A stretch of 20,255 nt of DNA. Source: an uncultured Marinilabiliaceae bacterium. GTDB lineage: Bacteria; Bacteroidota; Bacteroidia; Bacteroidales; Marinilabiliaceae. The position numbers and the translations under genes were made by a program. Below, piece by piece: positions 7,353 to 14,459 of the stretch. Under the pieces are notes generated by a model. That model was given only the letters and a program-made list of their open reading frames with translations, was not told the DNA's origin and did not search any database. The DNA is taken from positions 1 through 20,255 of the forward strand of contig CAJONN010000009.1 in assembly GCA_905235955.1 (NCBI GenBank), in the 5' to 3' direction. How positions within the stretch are numbered: position 1 is the first letter of the stretch; each line of letters opens with the position of its first letter.

Positions 7353-8999
7353 ATGCGCAAAAATACAATATTACTAATTTGGTTGGTTTTTAGTTGCGCA
7401 ATAGCATCAGCTCAAGGTTACAGCTACTACGAGAACTCGCAATTCGATCCATTCCAACGCCAAACATACATCATAGGAAATAAAAGTTTGCATTCATCGA
7501 TAAGACAATACAAACTTGATGAGTTGCGCCAACTATATGACCTCGACTCGCTGATATACGATGGCATCAAACAACCAGAAATATATACAAATCCGCACCA
7601 AGCTGCAGATGGTAAGCCTGTGTGCAAAAACATATTCAAAAACCTCATTCACGACGACTTTTTGGCGTGGAAATACAACGATATATATGTAGCTATCAAC
7701 CCATTTTTTGATTTTCAGATAGGCAAAGAAAATGGTAGCGACTACACAAGCTATATCAATTCGCGCGGATTCTACATCAATGGTAACTTGGGTAAAAACT
7801 TTTGGTTTTATATGGATTTCAACGAAAACCAAGCCCGTTTCCCTGCCTACTACGAAGAGATAGCACGCGACTTTGGCACAGTGCCCGGTGAGTCGAACTA
7901 CAGAAAAGAGGCCAAAAACAACTACTTCGACTACCAGACAGCTACCGGATATATAGGTTTCAACATTGGCAAATACATTGACTTCCAAATAGGTAAAGGC
8001 AAAACATTTATAGGCGATGGCTACCGCTCGCTACTTTTGTCAGACAATGCCCCAGCCTACCCTATGTTTAAGTTCAACGTAACATTCTTGAACTTCAAAT
8101 ATATGATGATGGTAACGCAGCTACAAACACATGATACACAGCGCACGTCCAACAACGGATATAGAGAAAAATATAGCTTTACGCACTACTTTGATTGGAA
8201 TATGTGGGGACGTTTTTCGATAGGTCTGTTTGAAAACGTAACGATGGCAACTTGGAGACTCACTGGCGAAAGCAGAAGCATAGACTTTGAATATCTCAAC
8301 CCATTCATCATCTTCCGCCCGGGAGAATTCAATGCAGGTTCGCCAGACAAAATGATTGTAGGCATCAACAGCAAATTGCAACTATGCAAATGGCTCATTC
8401 TGCACGGGCAATTTATGTTTAATGAATTCAGACTAAAAGAGCTAACAGGTGGCAACGACTATTGGTCAAACAAATATGGATATTTGCTCGGACTGAAAAC
8501 AATAAACATCTTTGGTGCGAAAGGACTTGACATTCAGGCAGAATACTCGCAAGTGCGCCCATTCTCATATTCGCAATACGATGGTTTAGGCACATATACA
8601 CACCACAATCAGTGCTTAGCGCACCCTTTGGTAGCCAACTTCAGAGAGGTTGTAGCAATAGCCAACTATCGATACAAACGCCTTATGATACGTAGCCAAT
8701 TCAACTTTGCACAATATGGCGCAGACATACCCGGTGACACACTTTCGTATGGACACAACCCAAACATTCCGAGCAAAAAACGCAATGCACAATATGGCGT
8801 AAAACTTTTGCAAGGCAATAAAACAACAACCAAATATGTTGATGCAGCTGCTACACTACTCATCAACCCAAGAACAATGATGAACTTCACTGTCGGATTG
8901 CGCCACCGCAATATGAAAGACGACTTTGACAGCAACAGCTCAACACACATATATTTTGCACTTCGTTGGAGTTTAAAAAACAAATATTACGATTACTAA
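7353..8999 (+). CDS. Wzi/RemB-like outer-membrane beta-barrel protein
   Basis: A 548-residue exported protein with a standard signal peptide: MRKNTILLI, a hydrophobic core, and a likely cleavage after ASA. An in-frame ATG at 7341 would add MYID, but the inferred transcription start lies only about 5 bases before it, so I prefer 7353. The mature protein alternates aromatic and polar residues, as in a large outer-membrane barrel (AINPFFDFQIGKENG, GFYINGNLGKNFWFYMDFNE, FIGDGYRSLLLSDNAPAYP), and ends with a barrel-type strand rich in Phe, Leu and Trp. These segments resemble the Wzi capsule-assembly family and the related Bacteroidota gliding-associated protein RemB. A role in holding or assembling surface polysaccharide is inferred from the family and from the two sugar-phosphate genes that follow at 25- and 27-base gaps. 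No other gliding gene is present. Confidence 0.75.
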   Translation: MRKNTILLIWLVFSCAIASAQGYSYYENSQFDPFQRQTYIIGNKSLHSSIRQYKLDELRQLYDLDSLIYDGIKQPEIYTNPHQAADGKPVCKNIFKNLIHDDFLAWKYNDIYVAINPFFDFQIGKENGSDYTSYINSRGFYINGNLGKNFWFYMDFNENQARFPAYYEEIARDFGTVPGESNYRKEAKNNYFDYQTATGYIGFNIGKYIDFQIGKGKTFIGDGYRSLLLSDNAPAYPMFKFNVTFLNFKYMMMVTQLQTHDTQRTSNNGYREKYSFTHYFDWNMWGRFSIGLFENVTMATWRLTGESRSIDFEYLNPFIIFRPGEFNAGSPDKMIVGINSKLQLCKWLILHGQFMFNEFRLKELTGGNDYWSNKYGYLLGLKTINIFGAKGLDIQAEYSQVRPFSYSQYDGLGTYTHHNQCLAHPLVANFREVVAIANYRYKRLMIRSQFNFAQYGADIPGDTLSYGHNPNIPSKKRNAQYGVKLLQGNKTTTKYVDAAATLLINPRTMMNFTVGLRHRNMKDDFDSNSSTHIYFALRWSLKNKYYDY

Positions 9000-9024
9000 A
9001 AAAATATCAATATACCATAACAAA

Positions 9025-9633
9025 ATGGAAATCAAGACAATAACCGACATTCTAAAACACGAAGCAGAGGCAGTGCTCAACATTCCTATTACTGATGCAT
9101 ACGACAAAGCCATTGGACTCATTCACCACCATGTGCACGAACTTGGCGGCAAAATAATAATGAGCGGAATGGGCAAAGCAGGCCAGATAGCCATCAACAT
9201 GTCAACAACATTTAGCTCAACTGGTTCGCCTGCCGTATTCCTACACCCAGCCGAAGCACAACATGGCGACTTGGGCATTATGCAACCCAACGACATACTT
9301 ATATTGATAAGTAACTCAGGCAAAACACGCGAGATAATTGAACTTGTTGACCTTGCTCGCAACCTCTACAACAACGTACCTATTATAGTAATAACAGGCA
9401 ACACTGATAGCCCATTGGCCACCGTAGCCGACATTGTTTTGCCCACAGGCAACCCCAAAGAGGTATGCATATTAGGGCTCACACCTACTACATCAACAAC
9501 AGTAATGACCGTAATTGGCGATATATTGGTAGTAACACTGATGAAAAAAATAGGCTTCACAAGCGAACAATATGCTAAGCGACATCATGGCGGATACTTA
9601 GGTCATGTATCGAGACAACAAGCAGGAGCATAA
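9025..9633 (+). CDS. SIS-domain sugar-phosphate isomerase, arabinose-5-phosphate isomerase-like
   Basis: A 202-residue protein containing only the SIS domain. The standard KdsD has two CBS domains after it and is about 320 residues. The motifs are those of arabinose-5-phosphate isomerases: SGMGKAGQIA with K51, STGSPAVFLHPAEAQHGDLG with E77 and D82, ISNSGKTRE (96-101 region), LTPTTSTT, and a C-terminal RHHGGYLG with H187 at the conserved active-site His position (usually HPGG). The enzyme would interconvert ribulose 5-phosphate and arabinose 5-phosphate, the entry to KDO for lipopolysaccharide. SIS-only versions exist. A 6-phospho-3-hexuloisomerase is the main alternative, but the HPAEAxHGD stretch favours the KdsD side. 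It is cotranscribed with the barrel gene and the hexomutase homologue, which fits surface-sugar supply. No other KDO gene is in the window, so I leave the symbol blank. Confidence 0.8.
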   Translation: MEIKTITDILKHEAEAVLNIPITDAYDKAIGLIHHHVHELGGKIIMSGMGKAGQIAINMSTTFSSTGSPAVFLHPAEAQHGDLGIMQPNDILILISNSGKTREIIELVDLARNLYNNVPIIVITGNTDSPLATVADIVLPTGNPKEVCILGLTPTTSTTVMTVIGDILVVTLMKKIGFTSEQYAKRHHGGYLGHVSRQQAGA

Positions 9634-9660
9634 CATAACAACAAAACAAGTTGCACATAT

Positions 9661-11175
9661 ATGGTTGGAGCAGAATGGATAGCACTTCAGAATGGAGCCG
9701 ACATACGTGGCGTAGCTTCTGAGGGTATAATTGGCGAAAATGTTACTCTGACGAGCGACAAAGTTATTGCCTTAGGACGTGGCTTTGTGCAGTGGCTATG
9801 GCAACAAAAAGGCAAACGCCCACTGCGCATTGCATTGGGCACCGACTGCCGAACAACGGGTCCGCACTTTATGATAGACCTCGAACATGCCATTACACAC
9901 ATGGGCTGCGATGTTCTGAACTGTGGACTAACATCAACACCATCGATGCTCATATCAACCAAGCTACCAGAAATAAATGCCGACGGAGCTATAATGCTCA
10001 CTGTAACAGGTAGGCACATGGCATTCAACGGCAATGGTATGATGTTTTTCGTGTCGGGCAATAGCATTGAGCAAAATCAGCTTGATGAGATAATACAATA
10101 TGCATCAGAACCTTACACAAACAACGACAAAATTGGGCAATCGCACATAACCAATCTGCAAGCTGTATATACAATAGGGTTGCGCCAAATGATATTAGAT
10201 GCTTTAGAATCGCCCGATGGCAAACCACTATCAGGACTCAAAATAATAGTAGATGCGGGCAACGGCACTGGCGCATTCTATGCCCACAGAGTGCTACGTC
10301 CACTGGGTGCTGATGTATCGGCAAGCCAATTTCTTACGCCTGACGGACGCTTCCCCAATCACATACCTAACCCTGAAAACTACGAAGCTATGCGCTCTAT
10401 AACCACAGCTGTGCTCTACAACCATGCCGACCTTGGCATCTTGTTTGACTCAGATGTAGACCGCGTAGCTTTTGTTGACTCAGAAGGGCGCAACATCAAC
10501 CGCAACGAATTGGTAGCTATGGCTTCAGCCATTGTATTGGAAGAACATCCGAACACAGCTATTGTTACTGACTCAACAACATCGACTGGACTGAGCAAAT
10601 TCATCACCGAAATACTCAACGGCAAACATTATCGCTATCAGCGTGGCTATAGAAATGTAATAAAAGAGGCAAAACGTCTAAACAGCTCAGGCACAGATTG
10701 TTGGCTTGGCATAGAGACATCGGGGCATGCTGCCTTCAAAGAGAATGCATTTGTTGACGATGGAGCATATTTTGCCACCAAAGTAGTTATTAGACTTGCA
10801 CAACTCAAGCGACAAAACAAACCTCTATTTACATTGATAGAAAAGCTACCAGTGCCACAAGAGAGCGAAGAATATCGCCTACCAATAAACGACAACGATT
10901 TCAACCGCGTAGCAGCCGAAACACTCACAGCTATGCGCCAATACGTATCGCACATACAAGGTTGGGAAGAGACTACCCAAAACTACGAAGGACTGAGAGT
11001 AGTTTGCTCCAACGACAACGAACAAGGTTGGTTTATCATAAGACAATCGTTACACGATGCAGTGATGCCAATAAACGTAGAAAGCGACATAAAAGGTGGC
11101 ACACAAGCCATTCTGAAAAAACTAAGGCTATTTTTCAGAAATATTCACGATATAGATTCTACTCAACTATATTAA
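9661..11175 (+). CDS. Phosphohexomutase-family protein (PMM/PGM-like) lacking the catalytic serine motif
   Basis: A 504-residue alpha-D-phosphohexomutase homologue, full length with four domains. The start has the family feature LQNGADIRGVA. The metal-binding loop is intact as D263-S-D265-V-D267-R268. The sugar-binding loop is intact as E352-T-S354-G-H356. The C-terminal phosphate-binding region is recognisable (GWFIIRQSLHDAVMP). The active-site loop, which should read TASHNP or a Bacteroidota-type TASHLPFNRNG, instead reads TVTGRHMAFNGNGMMFF starting at T114. It has about two extra residues, Arg or Gly where the phosphoserine should be, Ala for the Pro, and Met for the conserved Lys. The reading frame through this loop is open, so a sequencing frameshift is unlikely. 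It is either a divergent enzyme using T114 or T116, or a non-catalytic paralogue. It lies 27 bases after the SIS gene in the same presumed operon. Confidence 0.85.
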   Translation: MVGAEWIALQNGADIRGVASEGIIGENVTLTSDKVIALGRGFVQWLWQQKGKRPLRIALGTDCRTTGPHFMIDLEHAITHMGCDVLNCGLTSTPSMLISTKLPEINADGAIMLTVTGRHMAFNGNGMMFFVSGNSIEQNQLDEIIQYASEPYTNNDKIGQSHITNLQAVYTIGLRQMILDALESPDGKPLSGLKIIVDAGNGTGAFYAHRVLRPLGADVSASQFLTPDGRFPNHIPNPENYEAMRSITTAVLYNHADLGILFDSDVDRVAFVDSEGRNINRNELVAMASAIVLEEHPNTAIVTDSTTSTGLSKFITEILNGKHYRYQRGYRNVIKEAKRLNSSGTDCWLGIETSGHAAFKENAFVDDGAYFATKVVIRLAQLKRQNKPLFTLIEKLPVPQESEEYRLPINDNDFNRVAAETLTAMRQYVSHIQGWEETTQNYEGLRVVCSNDNEQGWFIIRQSLHDAVMPINVESDIKGGTQAILKKLRLFFRNIHDIDSTQLY

Positions 11176-11200
11176 TGTGGCATTTTCAACATACATTTCT

Positions 11201-11208
11201 TATCTTTG
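11201..11208 (+). promoter_or_regulatory. Bacteroidota -7 element for pheT
   Basis: TATCTTTG is an exact TAnnTTTG match 40 bases before the pheT start codon and 25 bases after the hexomutase stop. The -33 region is weak. No terminator is visible between the two genes, so pheT may also receive read-through. Confidence 0.6.
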
Positions 11209-11248
11209 CCACCGACTTTTCTATACATAGAGATAAAACACACAAAAA

Positions 11249-13702
11249 ATGAACATATCATACAACTGGCTTAAGAAATACATCAATCTTGAACTCCCAG
11301 CTGAGAAAGTATCAGAGACACTCACTTCAATTGGTCTCGAAGTTGATAGCATTGAAGAAGTAGAAAGCATCAAAGGCGGTCTCAAAGGTTTGGTCGTAGG
11401 GCACGTACTCACATGCGAAATGCACCCCAATTCAGACCACTTGCACATCTGCTCAGTAGATTTGGGCACAGGCGAACCACAACAGATAGTTTGCGGTGCA
11501 GCCAACGTAGCTGCAGGGCAAAAAGTAATAGTAGCCACACTTGGCACAGTACTCTACGATGGCGATCAATCATTCACCATCAAACCAACCAAACTGCGTG
11601 GAGTTCCGTCAAATGGTATGATATGCGCTGAAGATGAAATAGGCGTTGGTACAAGCCACGAAGGCATCATAGTACTTCCACCAGACACACCAGTTGGCAC
11701 ACCAGCCAAAGATATTTATCACCCAGAAACTGACACCATGATAGTGGTCGACATCACACCAAACCGCTCTGATGCCGCATCGCACTATGGTGTAGCACGC
11801 GACCTCTATGCTACACTCTCGCTAAAAGACAATACACTCAAACTCACCAAACCATCAGTTAGCAACTTTAAAGTTGACGATAACTCGTTTGAAGTAAAAG
11901 TTAGTGTAGAAAATAGCACCGCTTGTCCGCGTTATTCAGCCGTAACCATCAACAAAGTTACAATAAAAGAGTCGCCCGAATGGCTCAAAAAAGCACTTTT
12001 ATCAATAGGTCTAACACCAATCAACAACGTTGTCGACGTTACCAACTACGTGCTTTTTGCACTTGGTCAGCCACTACATGCCTTTGATGGCGACAAAATA
12101 AAAGGCAACCACGTCATTGTCAAAAACGTAGCAGCAGGCACCAAATTTGTTACCCTTGACGGCAAAGAACGCACCTTGCATCAAGACGACCTGCTCATCT
12201 GCAACGAAGAAGAACCCATGTGCCTTGCAGGCGTATTTGGTGGCTTAGATAGCGGAGTATCAGCCAACACCACAAAAATATTCCTTGAAAGTGCATGGTT
12301 CAACCCTGTAAGCATACGCAAAACAGCACATCGCCAACAACTTTCAACCGATGCCTCATTCCGCTATGAGCGTGGCACCGATCCAAACAACACAGTATAT
12401 GCACTGCAATATGCCGCAATGCTCATAAAAGAGGTAGCAGGTGGAACCATATCAAGCCAAATAACTGACATATACCCCACTCCGCAACCTCACTTTGAAG
12501 TTACACTAAACAAGCAGCACCTCACAAGCCTCATAGGCAAACACATACCTGACGACACTGTGCGCCACATACTCACCAACCTTGAGATAGAAATAGCTTC
12601 AGAGAGTGCTGATGAGTTGCAACTGCGCATACCACCATATCGCGTTGATGTTACTCGCGAAGCCGATGTAATAGAAGACATACTACGCATATATGGCTAC
12701 AACAATATTGAAGTGCCAGAAGATGTAAAATCAACCATCGTATACGAGCAAAAACCCAACCGCACAAAACTCATCAACACCATAGCTGCACAACTCAACG
12801 CAGCTGGTTATCAGGAGATAATGTGCAACACACTCACCAAAGGAAGCTACTACGATGACCTTGAGACATACAAACGCCAAAACTGCGTTGAACTACTCAA
12901 CCCACTCAGCTCTGACCTCAATGTATTGCGCCAAACACTACTCTTCGGCGCCCTCGAAGTAGCTCAACACAACCGCAACCATCGCTTGCCCGACCTCAAA
13001 CTATTTGAAATAGGCAACTGCCAAGCATTCAACGCAACAGACAAAGCCGACCTCAACAACTACACCGAAGAGCTACGCCTATCTATACTCATCACTGGAT
13101 TGAAAGCCGAAGCCAACTGGAACACGCCAGTTGAACAAGTAAGCTTCTTCGACCTCAAAACAACCGTGAACAACATCATCAGCAGGCTCGGACTCAGCGT
13201 CAGCAACATCGACGAAGATGCATTCAGCTCTGACATATTTAGCGAAGCCATAACACTAAGCGTCGACAAGAGCAAAAAACTTGCCTCGTATGGTTTGGTA
13301 AGCAAAAAAATACTCAAGCAATTTGACATCAACGTACCTGTATACTACGCTGAAATCAATCTACCAATACTCTTTGCCAAGAGTGCAAAACAAAACAAAG
13401 TACTCTTCACAGAGCTACCAAAATACCCCGAAGTGAAGCGCGACCTTGCTCTTATGATAGACAAGAACGTAACATTTGCCCAAATAAAAGCCATAGCACA
13501 AAAAACCGAAAAGAAACTGCTCAAACGCATTTCACTCTTCGACGTTTACGAAGGCAAAAATATGCCAGAGGGCAAAAAATCGTACGCTGTCAGCTTCTAT
13601 TTGCAAGACGAAACAAAGACACTTCAAGACAAGCAAATAGAAAAAATAATGGAGCAACTCATAGCCAACTTCAAACGCGAATTGGGTGCAGAACTACGTT
13701 GA
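11249..13702 (+). CDS. pheT: Phenylalanine--tRNA ligase beta subunit
   Basis: An 817-residue subunit of the alpha2-beta2 enzyme that charges tRNA-Phe in the cytosol. The domains follow the bacterial order. An N-terminal helix precedes an EMAP-type tRNA-binding OB fold at about 40-155 (GLVVGHVLTCEMHPNSDHLH). Next come the B3/B4 editing domain (about 205-400, with TDASFRYERGTDPN), B5 (about 405-485, ending READVIEDILRIYGY) and the catalytic-like core. The C-terminal anticodon-binding FDX-ACB domain runs from about 725 (ELPKYPEVKRDLAL) to the end. The length is typical and no motif is missing. PheS is not in the window. The partner gene is apparently unlinked, as is common in Bacteroidota. I see no intrinsic terminator directly after it. 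The following intergenic region contains the phased A-tracts and the HU promoter. Confidence 0.97.
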   Translation: MNISYNWLKKYINLELPAEKVSETLTSIGLEVDSIEEVESIKGGLKGLVVGHVLTCEMHPNSDHLHICSVDLGTGEPQQIVCGAANVAAGQKVIVATLGTVLYDGDQSFTIKPTKLRGVPSNGMICAEDEIGVGTSHEGIIVLPPDTPVGTPAKDIYHPETDTMIVVDITPNRSDAASHYGVARDLYATLSLKDNTLKLTKPSVSNFKVDDNSFEVKVSVENSTACPRYSAVTINKVTIKESPEWLKKALLSIGLTPINNVVDVTNYVLFALGQPLHAFDGDKIKGNHVIVKNVAAGTKFVTLDGKERTLHQDDLLICNEEEPMCLAGVFGGLDSGVSANTTKIFLESAWFNPVSIRKTAHRQQLSTDASFRYERGTDPNNTVYALQYAAMLIKEVAGGTISSQITDIYPTPQPHFEVTLNKQHLTSLIGKHIPDDTVRHILTNLEIEIASESADELQLRIPPYRVDVTREADVIEDILRIYGYNNIEVPEDVKSTIVYEQKPNRTKLINTIAAQLNAAGYQEIMCNTLTKGSYYDDLETYKRQNCVELLNPLSSDLNVLRQTLLFGALEVAQHNRNHRLPDLKLFEIGNCQAFNATDKADLNNYTEELRLSILITGLKAEANWNTPVEQVSFFDLKTTVNNIISRLGLSVSNIDEDAFSSDIFSEAITLSVDKSKKLASYGLVSKKILKQFDINVPVYYAEINLPILFAKSAKQNKVLFTELPKYPEVKRDLALMIDKNVTFAQIKAIAQKTEKKLLKRISLFDVYEGKNMPEGKKSYAVSFYLQDETKTLQDKQIEKIMEQLIANFKRELGAELR

Positions 13703-13720
13703 TAAGAAGCTATAAAAGAG

Positions 13721-13765
13721 GAAAAACAGAGAAAAACAGAGAAAAACAGAGAAAAACAATAAAAA
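13721..13765. repeat. Tandem 10-base repeat forming helically phased A-tracts
   Basis: The unit GAAAAACAGA occurs at 13721-13730, 13731-13740 and 13741-13750. A fourth, slightly changed copy, GAAAAACAAT, is at 13751-13760. This puts A5 runs at 13722, 13732, 13742 and 13752, and a fifth starts at 13761. A-tracts spaced near one helical turn cause intrinsic DNA bending. The repeat begins 18 bases after the pheT stop and ends 35 bases before the HU -33 element. Confidence 0.85.
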
Positions 13766-13800
13766 TATTACTCTATAACCCTTTTTTCCTTTATTAAAAA

Positions 13801-13831
13801 CTTGCAATATAACTTAAAAGATGTACATTTG
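13801..13831 (+). promoter_or_regulatory. Promoter of the HU gene (-33 CTTG, -7 TACATTTG)
   Basis: CTTG at 13801-13804 and an exact -7, TACATTTG at 13824-13831, are 19 bases apart. The leader is about 65 bases and contains a GTAGCT/AGCTAC inverted repeat (13841-13846, 13861-13866). Phased A-tracts lie upstream. Confidence 0.75.
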
Positions 13832-13903
13832 TGCCCGTAAGTAGCTAAGTTCTAAACAAAAGCTACAAAACAAATGAAGTTAACCATAAAAACTTAAAAA
13901 ATA

Positions 13904-14173
13904 ATGAATAAAACACAACTTGTCGATGCAATTGCAGCAAAGTCTGGTTTGACAAAAGCTGACTCAAAAAAAGCATTAGATGCTTTCATCGATGTTACTG
14001 CAGAAACTCTTAAGAATGACAAAATTCAGCTCGTAGGTTTCGGTACATTCAGCGTAGCTGAGCGTGCTGCACGTACAGGTCGCAACCCACGCAACGGTCA
14101 AGAAATCAAAATCGAAGCTAAAAAACTCGTTAAGTTCAAGGCTGGTGCTGACCTCGAGTCGAAAATTCAGTAA
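13904..14173 (+). CDS. HU-family DNA-binding protein
   Basis: An 89-residue histone-like protein of standard HU length that bends and compacts DNA as a dimer. It has the N-terminal helices (MNKTQLVDAIAAKSGLTKAD), the GFGTFSVAERAARTGRNPRN signature leading into the DNA-inserting beta arm (residues about 46-73), and the C-terminal helix. The arm keeps the RNP turn (RNPRNGQEI), where the proline inserts into the minor groove. It is monocistronic, with a good promoter and a very strong terminator. Its codons differ somewhat from neighbouring genes, with more GCT, GGT, CGT and CTC, which suggests high expression. Choosing between HU and IHF subunits is not possible from length alone, but the lack of C-terminal extensions fits HU. 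Confidence 0.95.
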   Translation: MNKTQLVDAIAAKSGLTKADSKKALDAFIDVTAETLKNDKIQLVGFGTFSVAERAARTGRNPRNGQEIKIEAKKLVKFKAGADLESKIQ

Positions 14174-14212
14174 TAAAAGCACACACTGTTTCTGAATATT
14201 CAAACAACAGTT

Positions 14213-14249
14213 AAAAAAGACTTCCTCGAAAAAAGGAAGTCTTTTTTTT
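14213..14249 (+). terminator. Strong intrinsic terminator after the HU gene
   Basis: AAAAAAGACTTCCT (14213-14226) pairs perfectly with AGGAAGTCTTTTTT (14234-14247) around a 7-base loop and runs through eight T (14242-14249). A run of eight C (14253-14260) follows. Confidence 0.95.
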
Positions 14250-14322
14250 ATTCCCCCCCCAAGTGCAAAAACAAAATATTTGAACATATCAGCCATATTA
14301 TATTACATAATTAACAAGAAAA

Positions 14323-14356
14323 AGAGATAAGTACTTTCTTTATCTCTCTATTTTTT
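14323..14356 (+). terminator. Possible second hairpin terminator before the thr promoter
   Basis: AGAGATAA (14323-14330) and TTATCTCT (14340-14347) form an 8-base stem with a 9-base loop, followed by CTA and six T. The T-run is also the thr -33 region, so this could insulate the promoter or act as an operator. Confidence 0.35.
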
Positions 14357-14384
14357 GATTTAATGTTATTGTTTATTAACTTTG
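14354..14384 (+). promoter_or_regulatory. Promoter of the thr operon (-33 TTTG, -7 TAACTTTG)
   Basis: TTTG at 14354-14357 and TAACTTTG at 14377-14384 are 19 bases apart, a full consensus match. Transcription would begin near 14390. The leader of about 70 bases contains no ATG, so leader-peptide attenuation is unlikely. Confidence 0.8.
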
Positions 14385-14399
14385 AAAGCAAAATTATTA

Positions 14400-14420
14400 C
14401 TGTTTCTAAATTAGAAACAG
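14400..14420. promoter_or_regulatory. 10-base-arm palindrome in the thr leader, operator-like
   Basis: CTGTTTCTAA (14400-14409) and TTAGAAACAG (14411-14420) are perfect inverted arms around a single A. It begins about 16 bases after the -7 element, overlapping or just following the expected transcription start. The one-base centre is too tight for a good RNA loop and suits a dimeric DNA-binding protein. Confidence 0.6.
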
Positions 14421-14459
14421 AAAATAAACATTAGGCTATTACTGACTATTAAAAACATA

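Noticed and set aside
9661..11175. Frameshift or pseudogene as the explanation for the missing serine motif
   Set aside because: The frame is open over the full family length, all later motifs are intact, and neither alternate frame across 10000-10040 gives a TASH sequence.
14390..14459. Possible thr leader peptide or riboswitch in the thrA leader
   Set aside because: The leader of about 70 bases has no ATG and no run of Thr/Ile codons, and is too short and A/T-rich for a known riboswitch. Only the palindrome remains.
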